DNA of 47,045 nt from VFZS01 sp964353255 (GTDB lineage: Bacteria; Acidobacteriota; Terriglobia; Bryobacterales; Bryobacteraceae): the NCBI GenBank assembly GCA_964353255.1, contig CAYGVJ010000020.1, positions 1-47,045 on the forward strand. Reading direction: 5' to 3'. Below the pieces are notes generated by a model that was not told the origin of the DNA, ran no database searches, and worked only from the letters and a program-made list of their open reading frames with translations. Shown piece by piece: positions 36,321 through 45,900 of this stretch. A program made the translations under genes and the position numbers. How positions within the stretch are numbered: position 1 is the stretch's first letter; the number at the start of each line of letters is the position of its first letter.

Positions 36321-38150
36321 CTACCTGCTGATGGGAATGTCAACCAGGTCCACGTACGCGGTGCTGGTCGAGATGGCCACAGGCACGCTGGCCCCCACCG
36401 GCGCGCTCACCGGAATCGCGGCGTTGATCTGGTTCAGGGCGGGGAAGCCGGGCGCGCCCCCGGCGTAGTCGATGCGCGTGGCCGGCTCACCGCCGAAGAA
36501 CACCATCACCGGCCAGTCCACGGCCAGCGCCAGCGGGGAAGCAGGATTGGCGGCGCCGGTGGTCACTGCCGGTTTCAACTCGCCCAAACCGGTCAGCCAG
36601 ATCATCACCGTCTCCCCGGGCCGCGCCGGCTTCTGCGCGCTGACCAGCGAGTAGTCGGCGTGCAAAACGATAGCGCGGAACGGGCTCTGGTTGTCCCCGT
36701 AGAAGAAAACGCCGGGGCTGGTTGGCGCCAGGCGCGCCGTCAGCTCATTCGAGTCGCCCCGAGTGTTGGCCAGCCGCAGGGTGACCCAGTTGCCCTTCAG
36801 CCCGTAGGGGAGCTGGATGCCCACCTGCGTAGGGGAGACAAAGAACAAAGGCGCCGGGGCGCCGTTGACTGATACCGCCACGTCGTCGAGCTTGGTGGGC
36901 AGCGGGAAGGCCGTCGCCCGCGCTTCCCGCGAGGCCAGCCCGGAGCCGAACAAGGAAACCACTGCGCCCGGGGCCACCGGGTGGGGAAAACCGGCAAACG
37001 AAGCGCCGTTGACCGCTCCGGCCGGATCCAGGAAAACGCCGGCGCCCTGAGCGGTGGGCGCTCGCACCCCAAAGAAGAGGCCGTACTGCGTGCTCACGGT
37101 TTCCAGGGGCCCCAGTTGCGCTCCTACGAACGCGGCGGCGCGTGAACCCGCCGTCGGCCCCAGCGCCAGGTTGGTTAGGTTCGGCAGGAGACGCGGCGCC
37201 AGCGCGCCGGAACCGTCGGCCCTGACTGCGTAAGCATTCAGGCCGGCGTAGTCCAGCACCCGTCCGTCCAGGCGCAGCCGCTCCGAGATCAGCGCGCGCC
37301 CGTCGCCCCAAGCCCGCAGGGAGCCTCCGGCGGCGTAGTAGCTAGGTCCATCCGCCGCCAGTTCCGCCAGCCAGTAAGGCCCCTCCAGGCTCGCCGCCGT
37401 CGCTGCTGCGCCGAAGCTCTTCGCCGCCACCAGAATGCCGCGGCCCGGCCAGTGGCCCAGCAGGTAGGCGCCGTCTTGAGAGACCAGGATCTCGCGATCG
37501 CCCGCCAGCAGCGTCGCCGCCGTGCCGAACGAGGCCGTCCCGCTTCCGGTAGCACGTAGGCTGTAGGTGGCGCCGGCGGCGCTTTGGCTCACCATGCGCC
37601 CGCCCTCCTCGGAGGCGTGGCCCAGCACGCTCACCCGGGTGAACTGTCCGTTGCCGCCAGCGGCCAGCGCCACCAGCGCCGACTTCATCACCGGCGGCGT
37701 GCCCGCGGCAAACTCCACCCAGGCACCCCGGTATTCGCCGTTCAAAAGGGCGTCGGTGACGCTCGCGCCCGGGGCGCGCACGGCCACGAAGAAGTCGTAG
37801 GTCGAGCCGGGAGAGTCGGCGCTCGCCCCCAGCAGCACATCCCGGTCCGCGCCGAGGTAGGCGCTCACCAGCTCGACCGGGCGGAGCGGGCTGCTTAGAA
37901 ACACGCTTCCGGCGCCGCCCACCGAGTAGGTTCCTTGCCCGCCTGGGGCGCCCTCCGCGGCGCAGGTGAAGGCTCCGGCGCCGTCGAAGGTGATGGCCCC
38001 GGCCAGCGTGCGCGCCTCGCCCGTGGGAGCGCTCACCAGAAGCTGCACGAAGTGGTACTTCCCGCTGAGCGAGGCGTTGGAGAACGGCTCCTGCGCCAGG
38101 CCGAGGCCCAGTCCCCCCGCGCACGCCAGCACCATGAACCTGCGCCGCAC
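36321..38150 (-). CDS. Secreted protein with Solibacter-type C-terminal domain (TIGR03437-like)
   Basis: 609 residues from the GTG at 38150, which gives MRRRFMVLACAGGLGLGLAQ, a good signal peptide; an ATG five codons inside and a much longer open frame upstream are less convincing. The middle has repeated beta segments of unknown type (GKYHFVQLLVS, GEYRGAWVEF, GPYWLAELA). The last 230 residues are the domain that is highly expanded in Solibacter relatives: NGASFAGFPHPVAPGAVVSLFG, VSPTQVGIQLPYGL, PARPGETVMIWLTGLG, and INAAIPVSAPVGASVPVAI. It is a strong taxonomic marker. Role unknown; probably surface-bound. Likely co-transcribed with the AKR gene. Confidence 0.88.
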   Translation of the reverse strand: MRRRFMVLACAGGLGLGLAQEPFSNASLSGKYHFVQLLVSAPTGEARTLAGAITFDGAGAFTCAAEGAPGGQGTYSVGGAGSVFLSSPLRPVELVSAYLGADRDVLLGASADSPGSTYDFFVAVRAPGASVTDALLNGEYRGAWVEFAAGTPPVMKSALVALAAGGNGQFTRVSVLGHASEEGGRMVSQSAAGATYSLRATGSGTASFGTAATLLAGDREILVSQDGAYLLGHWPGRGILVAAKSFGAAATAASLEGPYWLAELAADGPSYYAAGGSLRAWGDGRALISERLRLDGRVLDYAGLNAYAVRADGSGALAPRLLPNLTNLALGPTAGSRAAAFVGAQLGPLETVSTQYGLFFGVRAPTAQGAGVFLDPAGAVNGASFAGFPHPVAPGAVVSLFGSGLASREARATAFPLPTKLDDVAVSVNGAPAPLFFVSPTQVGIQLPYGLKGNWVTLRLANTRGDSNELTARLAPTSPGVFFYGDNQSPFRAIVLHADYSLVSAQKPARPGETVMIWLTGLGELKPAVTTGAANPASPLALAVDWPVMVFFGGEPATRIDYAGGAPGFPALNQINAAIPVSAPVGASVPVAISTSTAYVDLVDIPISR

Positions 38151-38256
38151 TGGTTCCAGCTTAGCACCCAGCCGCCGGGCTTTCCGCCCCTGTTCTGTAA
38201 CCGCTTGCGTTCGCCCGCCGTTTTGAACTACACTGCTTCTTCGACAAGGAGAGCCT

Positions 38257-39873
38257 ATGAGCACATGTCTTACCCGCCGGGGCTTCGCGTTGAGCGCCGG
38301 CGCGACGCTTTTCTCGGTCATCACCTCCCGCAAGGGCTTTTCCGCCCAGTCGCAGGAGCAGCGCGTGGTGGTCCACCCCGCGGTCGAAGTGGGCGTGGTG
38401 AATCCGCTGTTGCACGGCTCCTTCGCCGAGCACCTGGGAAGCTGCGTCTACGGCGGCATCTGGGTGGGCAAGAATTCTCCCATCCCCAACATCAACGGCC
38501 ACCGCCGGCAGACCATCGAGTACCTCAAGGCGCTCGGCATTCCGGTGCTGCGCTGGCCGGGCGGCTGTTTCGCCGACGACTATCACTGGCGCGACGGAAT
38601 CGGTCCCGCCGGCAAGCGCCCCAAGAGCGTCAACATCCACTGGGGCAGCTACGTCGAGGACAACAGCTTCGGCACGCATGAGTTCATCGAGCTGTGCCGC
38701 TTGATCGGCGCCGAGCCCTACCTGGCCGGCAACGTGGGCAGCGGCACCCCCGAGGAGCTGCGGGACTGGGTGGAGTACTGCAACTACCCCTCCGGCAGTT
38801 CGCTGGCGGATGAGCGGGCCGCCAACGGCTCTCCGGAACCCTTCCGGGTGCGCTACTGGGGCGTGGGAAACGAGAACTGGGGCTGCGGCGGCAACATGAG
38901 CCCGGAGGACTACGCTTCCCACTACCGCCGCTTCGCCACCTACCTGCGCGGTTTCGGGGACACGCGGCCGTTCACCATCGCCTGCGGGCCCAGCCGCAAC
39001 GACGTCGAATGGACGCGCCGCTTCATGGAGTCCGTCGGGCCGAATGTGATCCGGGGCCGGAGCGCCTTTCCCGGCGGGTACGCCATGCATTTCTACTCTC
39101 GGGGAATAGACGTCCCGACGAAGTTCACCATCGAGAACATGCAGGAGCAGTTGTCCTCCTTCGCCCAGCTCGAGCAGGGCATCGTGGTGCAGCGGGGCCT
39201 GCTGGACAGCTACCTGCAAGCGGCGACCGCGCAAATGCGCGGCGCGCCGAGCGGCTTCACGCCTCCGCGGCCGCAAGTGCAACTCATCATCGACGAGTGG
39301 GGCGTCTGGGACCGCATGATCCCCGAGGAGGAGAAACGCTACGGCCGGCTGTGGATGCAGAGCACGATCCGCAGCGCGGTGGCCGCGGGCATGGGACTGA
39401 ACGTGTTCCACCGGCAGGCCGACAAGCTCTACATGGGCAACATCGCGCAGACCGTCAACGTGCTGCACTCGGTGGTGCTGGCGCACGAGAACAACTGTAT
39501 CCGGACCGCCAGCTATTACGCCTTCGAGATGCAGAAGCCGCACCGGTCGAAGACCGCGGTCCGCGTCGAGACCGGCGACACTGCTCCACTGGGCATCTCG
39601 GTCTCCGCCTCGCGCAAAGACAGCGAGCTGGTCCTCACCTTCATCAATCCGAAGCACGACGTCCACCTGAAGGTGAGCTGCGCGCTGGTCGGGGCCACGG
39701 CCTCCTCCGCCAAGGCGCAACTGCTGCATCATCCGGACTACAACGCTTGCAACACCTTCGAGAACCCGAACCTGGTCGTGCCCCGCGATCACGCCGTCAG
39801 CGTCGAGGGTTCGCGGCTCGCTCTGGAGCTGCCGCCCGTCTCGATGGCCGCCGTGACGGTCCGGCTGGGGTAA
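38257..39873 (+). CDS. Secreted GH51 alpha-L-arabinofuranosidase
   Basis: 538 residues. A Tat-like signal (TRRGFALSAGATL) precedes a GH51 catalytic barrel and C-terminal beta domain. Visible motifs are LLHGSFAEHLG..VYGG, VLRWPGGCFADDY, acid/base Glu206 in GVGNENWG, nucleophile Glu347 in LIIDEWGVW, and DTAPLGISVSAS in the C domain. Such enzymes release terminal arabinose from hemicellulose, arabinan and pectin side chains, fitting a soil plant-debris degrader. AAGGAG lies just before the ATG. Convergent with the CRTAC1 gene (33 bp between stops). Confidence 0.93.
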   Translation: MSTCLTRRGFALSAGATLFSVITSRKGFSAQSQEQRVVVHPAVEVGVVNPLLHGSFAEHLGSCVYGGIWVGKNSPIPNINGHRRQTIEYLKALGIPVLRWPGGCFADDYHWRDGIGPAGKRPKSVNIHWGSYVEDNSFGTHEFIELCRLIGAEPYLAGNVGSGTPEELRDWVEYCNYPSGSSLADERAANGSPEPFRVRYWGVGNENWGCGGNMSPEDYASHYRRFATYLRGFGDTRPFTIACGPSRNDVEWTRRFMESVGPNVIRGRSAFPGGYAMHFYSRGIDVPTKFTIENMQEQLSSFAQLEQGIVVQRGLLDSYLQAATAQMRGAPSGFTPPRPQVQLIIDEWGVWDRMIPEEEKRYGRLWMQSTIRSAVAAGMGLNVFHRQADKLYMGNIAQTVNVLHSVVLAHENNCIRTASYYAFEMQKPHRSKTAVRVETGDTAPLGISVSASRKDSELVLTFINPKHDVHLKVSCALVGATASSAKAQLLHHPDYNACNTFENPNLVVPRDHAVSVEGSRLALELPPVSMAAVTVRLG

Positions 39874-39906
39874 TCGGCGGTTTTGAGCGAACAGGGAAGC
39901 GGGAAT

Positions 39907-41661
39907 CTATCGAAGCGGGAACTTCTCGCTCTTGATGATTCCCGCGCCTTCCCGGATGGTCACCAGTTGATCGGCGGGCACGGCGGCGATGACCTCCTTG
40001 GCGCCGCTGGGCCAGCGGACTTCCAGATCGGCCGTCTGGGCTGATCCGAGGCCGAAGTGGAGCCGGCGATCGCTGACGGAAAGGTAGGACGACTGGCCCA
40101 CCACCTCCTGAGCCTGCACGCGCCCGCCATAGCGGGCCACGACGCGGGCGCCGATCGCGCTGCGGTTGGACTTCACGCCGATCAGCCGCACCTTCAGCCA
40201 GTGATGGCCGCCGCTGGTGTCGTTGCGGAGTAAGGACGGCGGCTCGTTCTGGTTCACAATCAGAATGTCCAGGTCTCCGTCGTTGTCGAAATCGCCGAAA
40301 GCGCAACCCCGGCTGGCATGAGGGGTGCTCACACCCGGGCCCGCCTCCTCAATCAGTTCCTCGAACTTCCCTCCACCCAGGCTGCGAAAAATGAAGCGGG
40401 GCGTCTTATGGGGCCACTCGGGGTGCTTTCTTTCGACCTCCGGGTAGACACTGCCAGTGACCACAAACAGGTCGGGCAGACCGTCGTTGTCGAGGTCCAC
40501 GATTCCGGTACCCCAGGTCACAAACCGCGTTTCGACGCCGAGGCCGGCGCGGATGGTGACGTCCTGGAAACCTCCGTTCCCGCGGTTCACGTAGAGAGCC
40601 GGCGTGTCCTCGGCGAAGTGAGTCTTGAAGATGTCGAGGTGGCCGTCCAGGTTGAAATCCCCGATGCCCAGGCCCATGCCCGACTGTTCCTGCCCATCGT
40701 CGCTGAGGGCCACGCCTCGTTCGAGGCCCTCCTCGACGAACGTGCCGTCGTGGTTGTTCCGGAACAACTGGCTGGAACTCGTATCGCAGGCCACGTAGAT
40801 GTCGGGCCAGCCGTCATTGTCGAAATCGGCGGCCACCGCGGTCAGTCCATAACCCCCGCTGACCTTCCCGACGCCGGACGGCAAAGAGACGTCGGTGAAG
40901 GTGCCGTCTCCGTTGTTGTGGTACAGGCTGTGCCTCTCCGGCGGCAGCCCGCGGGGCCCGCAGTTGATGGGCACGCCCTTGAAGTTGCAGTTCAGGTCAA
41001 CGCCGGCGCGGGGCACCGACTTGAGGTCGAAGACCAGGTACCGGGAAACAAACAGATCCAGGCGGCCGTCCCGGTCGTAATCGACGAAGGTGCAGCCGGT
41101 GCTCCAGCGGGGCGTGGGCTGAAGCAGGCCGGCTTCTTTGGTAACGTCGGTGAACGTGCCGTCGCCGTTGTTCCGGTAGAGGACGTTCTGGCCCCAGTAG
41201 GTGATGAAGATGTCCTCGAAACCGTCGTTGTTGTAATCGCCCACGGTCACCCCGTAGGCAAAACCGGAGCGCGCCAGGCCGGCCTTCTCCGTGACATCCG
41301 TGAACGTGCCGTCGCGATTGTTCCGATAGAGGCGGTTCACCGCTTCCTTGGGAGCCTCACCCACCCGCGAGCCGGACAGCAGGAAGATATCCAGCCATCC
41401 GTCGTTGTCATAGTCCAGGAAGGCCGCCCCGCAACTCATCGTCTCGATGATGTAGTCGTTGCTTTCGATCCCGCCGCAGATCACCGGCGCCCGCAGACCC
41501 GCCTGCGCGGCAACGTCGGTGAAATGGGCGTGAAACGGCAACCCGGATGGTTTTCCCTTGGGCCTCGGCTTCAAGCCCCGGGAAGCCATGCCTCCCAGTT
41601 GCGCGCGCACTGAAGCAGCAGGGGCGGACAGCAGCGCAAGCAGTTCCCGACGCCTCATCAT
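39907..41661 (-). CDS. Secreted CRTAC1-type FG-GAP/VCBS repeat protein with UnbV/ASPIC C-terminal
   Basis: 584 residues. Signal region MMRRRELLALLSAPAASVRA. At least seven FG-GAP/VCBS-like repeats carry the Ca-binding D.DNDG.LDIF pattern (for example FLDYDNDGWLDIF, VGDYNNDGFEDIF, FVDYDRDGRLDLF, AADFDNDGWPDIY, IGDFNLDGHLDIF, DLDNDGLPDLF, FGDFDNDGDLDIL), a predicted beta-propeller. The C-terminal RNDTSGGHHWLKVRLIG, then AIGARVVARYGG, then RLHFGLGSA...VRWPSG is the ASPIC/UnbV module. Function is unknown; it is often found near TPR proteins and TonB receptors in Acidobacteria. It follows the TPR gene by 26 bp (from TPR stop 41688). Confidence 0.93.
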   Translation of the reverse strand: MMRRRELLALLSAPAASVRAQLGGMASRGLKPRPKGKPSGLPFHAHFTDVAAQAGLRAPVICGGIESNDYIIETMSCGAAFLDYDNDGWLDIFLLSGSRVGEAPKEAVNRLYRNNRDGTFTDVTEKAGLARSGFAYGVTVGDYNNDGFEDIFITYWGQNVLYRNNGDGTFTDVTKEAGLLQPTPRWSTGCTFVDYDRDGRLDLFVSRYLVFDLKSVPRAGVDLNCNFKGVPINCGPRGLPPERHSLYHNNGDGTFTDVSLPSGVGKVSGGYGLTAVAADFDNDGWPDIYVACDTSSSQLFRNNHDGTFVEEGLERGVALSDDGQEQSGMGLGIGDFNLDGHLDIFKTHFAEDTPALYVNRGNGGFQDVTIRAGLGVETRFVTWGTGIVDLDNDGLPDLFVVTGSVYPEVERKHPEWPHKTPRFIFRSLGGGKFEELIEEAGPGVSTPHASRGCAFGDFDNDGDLDILIVNQNEPPSLLRNDTSGGHHWLKVRLIGVKSNRSAIGARVVARYGGRVQAQEVVGQSSYLSVSDRRLHFGLGSAQTADLEVRWPSGAKEVIAAVPADQLVTIREGAGIIKSEKFPLR

Positions 41662-41687
41662 ATCTACGAGTATTACATCAGGCCGCC

Positions 41688-42848
41688 TCAGCGGCGCGCG
41701 GGCGGCTTCTCCGCTTCCGGCTCCAACGGCAGCGCCGGGTGCTCGCCCTGAAACTGGGTAACGCCCCGGTTGATGCGCGCGTCCTGGAGCCGGCGGACCT
41801 CGGCAAACTCCAGCTTCGCCTTGTCGGGCTGGCCCACCGCCTGGTAAATCCGCGCCAGCAGCACGTGGAACAGGCCCACCTCGGGCGCGTACTTCACCGC
41901 GCGCTCCAGCAGCGGCAGCGCCGCCCGGGGATTGCCCTCCCGGAATTCGATTTTTGCCAGCGCGTACATCGGGTCGGGGTAGTTGGCCCGCAGCGCGATG
42001 GCCCGGTTCAGATGTTCGCGTCCGCGGGCCGCCTGCCCGTTGCGGTCGAGCAGCACCCCCAACTGGTAGTTGGACTCGGCATCCTGGGGCGCCAGCTTCA
42101 GCGCCTTCTCGAGGTAGGCGATCGCCGGCGCGTCGTCGTTGACCCGCAGCCGCAGCCGCCCCAGCGCCGCCAGGGCCGGCGCCGACTGCGGGTCGTACGC
42201 GAGGACTTTGCTGAACTCCGCCTCGGCCCGGTCGTACTCCTCGGCGCGGTAATAGAGCAGCCCTTGCAGCAGGCGCACCTGCTCCGGGCGCGTGCCGCGC
42301 TGCTCCATTTGCTCCAGCAACTGTTGGCCGCGCGCCTCGTCACCGGCCCGGATGTGCGCCCCGGCCAGCGCGAACATCACGGACACCTCGCCGGGCTTCG
42401 CCGCGAGCACTTTCTCCAGTTGCCCGAGGCCGCGCCGCAGGTCGCCGGTTTCGACCAGGCACAGGCCCAACAGTTGCTGCGCTCGGATCTCGCCGGGATT
42501 CGACTTCAGAAACCGCTCCAGCGCCGGCGCCGCCTTCCCGTATTGCCCGGAGCGCAGGTAGGCGACCGCCAGATTGAAGTAGATCGGCGTGAGCCGAGGA
42601 TTGATCCGCAGCGCCTGCTCGTAAGTGGCGATGGCCTCGTCGAACTTCTCGCGACGCGCCAGCACCGCCGCCAGGTTGCTCAGGCCCTCGGCGGAGTTCG
42701 GGTGCTGTTTCAGATACTCCCGGTAAATCTGCTCGGCCTTGGGATAATCGCCGCGCTCCAGCGCCTGGCCCCCGGCCACAAGCGGATCCTGTGCGGGCAG
42801 TCCAAGCGCCCCGCACAGAAGGCACCCCAGCAGAAGACCCGACTTCAC
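41688..42848 (-). CDS. Exported TPR-repeat protein
   Basis: 386 residues from GTG at 42848 (MKSGLLLGCLLCGALGLPAQ, a signal peptide). An upstream TTG at 42869 lies inside the terminator hairpin of the receptor gene, so the GTG is preferred. About ten tetratricopeptide repeats follow, with the A..Y..AL.. helical pattern (for example GDYPKAEQIYREYLKQHP, EKFDEAIATYEQALRINP, EEYDRAEAEFSKVLAYDP, NPRAALPLLERAVKYAP). It is a protein-binding scaffold in the periplasm or outer membrane. Forms a unit with the CRTAC1 gene; separated from the receptor gene by a strong terminator, so separate transcription is likely. Confidence 0.9.
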   Translation of the reverse strand: MKSGLLLGCLLCGALGLPAQDPLVAGGQALERGDYPKAEQIYREYLKQHPNSAEGLSNLAAVLARREKFDEAIATYEQALRINPRLTPIYFNLAVAYLRSGQYGKAAPALERFLKSNPGEIRAQQLLGLCLVETGDLRRGLGQLEKVLAAKPGEVSVMFALAGAHIRAGDEARGQQLLEQMEQRGTRPEQVRLLQGLLYYRAEEYDRAEAEFSKVLAYDPQSAPALAALGRLRLRVNDDAPAIAYLEKALKLAPQDAESNYQLGVLLDRNGQAARGREHLNRAIALRANYPDPMYALAKIEFREGNPRAALPLLERAVKYAPEVGLFHVLLARIYQAVGQPDKAKLEFAEVRRLQDARINRGVTQFQGEHPALPLEPEAEKPPARR

Positions 42849-42867
42849 CCCATCAGTATACTGACAC

Positions 42868-42911
42868 AAAAAAGCCCTCAGCCAGCAGCGTGAAGGCTGA
42901 TGGCCGAGGGC
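42868..42911 (-). terminator. Rho-independent terminator of the TonB-dependent receptor gene
   Basis: On the minus strand an 11-bp stem (42901-42911 with 42874-42884, one G-T pair) with a 16-base loop is followed by six T (42868-42873). The receptor stop is at 42918. It separates the receptor transcript from the TPR gene start. Confidence 0.85.
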
Positions 42912-42917
42912 CGAAAA

Positions 42918-45900
42918 CTAGAAGTAGATCTTCGCCGCGAGCTGCATGAGGCGTGGATCGCGGGCGGCGCTGATGGCGCCGAAGCCGTACCGGCCTCCGG
43001 CTCCGCCCATAGCCGTCGGCAAGTTGGTCACCTTGCCGGTCTGGTCGAAGTTGACGGTCGTGTTCAGGCCGCTGTACTGAGTGTGGTTCGGGGCGTTGAA
43101 CATCTCCAGCCGGAGCTGGATGAACCGCTTGCCGTCGGCCGAGAACGGGAAGCTCTTGAATATCGAGACGTCCCAATTGTTGATGCCCGGACCGTAGACG
43201 TAGCCCCGAGCCGCCGACTCCAACGCAAAGCTGGGCGCCACCGCCGGCGCGAACGCCGCGGCATCGACCCAGCGGTAGATGGTCCGTTCGCTCTTCGAGA
43301 GCTGCGCCGGCTTGCCGGTGAGTGCGACCCGCGGGCCCAGGGTCTCATCGCCGGTCCACCGCCGGTTGAGGTCGGTGGAGCTGATGCCCGAGACGGTGTA
43401 GGAGACGCTCAAGGGCGCGCCCCCTACCAGGCTGGTGAGGCCCGAGACGACCCAGTTGTTGAAGACCGCCCTCCCCAGCCAGTTGTCCAGCACGTTCCCG
43501 TTCCGGGCCACCTTCGGCGTGTTGTAGATGTAGTTGAACACCAGGTTGTGCCGCCGGTCGAAGGCAAACGGGGCATAGCTGTACATCCGGGCGTTGGTCG
43601 GGTGGAAGGCGTCGGCATCGCCGTTCGCCGTACCCATCGCCCTGGACCAAGTGTAGGCGGCGCCGAACTGGAGCCCGGTCGCCAGCCGGCGGTTCAGCGA
43701 CGCCTGGAGCGAGTTGTAGTTCGAGCTCGACCCGAACTCGTAGAGGTTGATGTTGCCGTACCCCAGATAACGTCGATAGAAATTCACGGGTAGCGTCGTC
43801 GTGCCGTCGTACTTTGGCGTGACGGTCGGGTCCTGGTTCTGCGGCCGCCAGGCGCTGCCGAACCCGGGGCGGTTTACGTCGTAGCCGTTCAGGCCGTGCC
43901 GCCCGGCCGATCCCACGTACGCCACATCCAGCATGACCTGGAACGGAAGCTCCCGCTGGATTCCGGCATTCCAGTTGTAGACCGTCGAGACATGGCCGTC
44001 TCTGGTAAAGCCGCGCAGGTTCGCCGGGAACTGCACCGTCTGCGCGGCCCCGATGCTGGCCAAGTTGCCGTAATACAGCACCGGGTTAACCGTCGCCGGC
44101 GGGTTGGTCAGCATGTTGTAGCACGGGTTTCCCTGGAAGCGGTCATAGAACGCGCCGCCTCCCATGCGGAAGACCATCTTGTTCGAGAACCGCCAGGCCA
44201 GACCGATACGCGGTGCATAATGCAAGCCGCGGCTGTCGATCAGCCCGCGCGGGTAGTCGTTGACGCCCGCCATGGCGATCCCGTTCAGGTACGTGTCCCC
44301 AAGCCGGTAGCCGGTGCCCGGCACGAGTGCGCCGATGAACGACGACGGAAAGTACGCTCCGGTGATCGGGTCGCGCGCCGCGATCTGGTTCTGCGGGTTC
44401 CTGGCCCGCTGATAAAGTAGCGCCACCCTGTCGGTACGCCAGAGATCCCCGTTGAACGACGAGAGCTGCATGCCCGCGTCGTACTGCGGCTGGATGATGT
44501 AGAAGCGCACACCGAGGTCCAGGGTCAGGTTCGGTCGCACTTTCCAGGTGTCAGCGAAATACCACTCGACGTTCGTATACCGGTACTTGCCGTTCTTGAT
44601 GGAGTCCGCCTGCGTCAAGGTCTGGAAGTTGCCCAGCAGCCCGTTGGAAAAGGCCCAGCTGGAGTCGTTGGGGTTGGCCGAATCGCGAGCGAAGGAGATG
44701 TTGCCGTTGACCCCTGAAAAGGCCGTCTGGTTCTTCCGCTGCCGGTGGATGTAGAAGCCCGTCTTCAATTGGTGCGACTGGTAGACCTTGCTCAGGTTGT
44801 CGGTGAACTCGAAGATCACGTTCATATTGACGAACGGGTTTCCGTTCATATTGCCCGAGGGCGCACTCGGCACGTCGCCCCAGGTCCAGAACTGCACCAG
44901 CCCGAGTGCGTCGGACGCCGGGAAGGGCATCTGGTAGCTGAGATTGAGATCCTTCTTGTAATACTTGGGGCTCACCTCGGGCGTCGTATTGACGTACACA
45001 TGGTTCCAGCTAAGGCCGAAGATGAACTCGTTGGTCAGCGTCGGGTCGATGATCGTCGTCAGGTTGGCGACCGTGGACCTGCCCGGAAAGGCCACGTAGC
45101 TGCCGAACGGGAGGTTGTTGACAACCACGGACGACCATCCGTAAGGCTCGAGCCGGTAGTCCTTGTCGTAGATACCTCGGATGAACAACCGCCACTTGTC
45201 ATTCACGTTCCAGTCAACGCGCCCCATGATCTCCCGGCGCGGATACTGAGTTGACATGCTCGAGGTGTAGTTGTAGTTGGGAACGCCGGCGACGTTCGGC
45301 AAAGGATACCAGTTGAGGATCTTGACGCCGTCCCGGTTCCAGCGGGACTCCGGGATTTTGTTGCCGGGGAACGGCTGTCCCGTGGTCGGGTCCTTGATCG
45401 TTACCAACCTTCCGTCGGACTCGTGCGTCAGTGAGAAGTTGCCCTGGCGCTCATCCGCGGTCGGCACGGTCACGTTGCGCTGGGTGTTGGGACGGAGCTG
45501 GTTCTGCCACTCCTGGGCCCAGAAGAAGAACAGCTTGTCTTTGCTGGTGTTGAACTTGCCGGGGATGTAGACCGGCCCGCCGATGTTGTAGCCCTGGTAG
45601 TTATAGCGGTACAGGTTCCTCTGAATGCTGTCCACGTTGTTCTTCCAGTTGTTGGCGTTCAGGCCCTCGTGGCGGTGGAACCAGTAGCCCGTTCCGTGGA
45701 AGTCCCGCGAGCCGCCTTTGGTGACGATGTTGATGGCCGCACCGGCAGACCGGCCGAACTCGGCCGACTGGCTGTTGGCCACCACCTTGAATTCGGCCAC
45801 GGCGTCGATATTCAGGGCGGTATGCTGCGTCGAGTTATTGCCGGTGTCCATGTTGGTCACCCCGTCCAGCGTCAGGGTGTTGTAGGAAGCCCGCAGGCCG

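Noticed and set aside
38161..39792. A 543-codon open frame on the minus strand opposite the GH51 gene
   Set aside because: The + strand carries the Tat signal and both GH51 catalytic Glu motifs; the opposite frame is a composition artefact.
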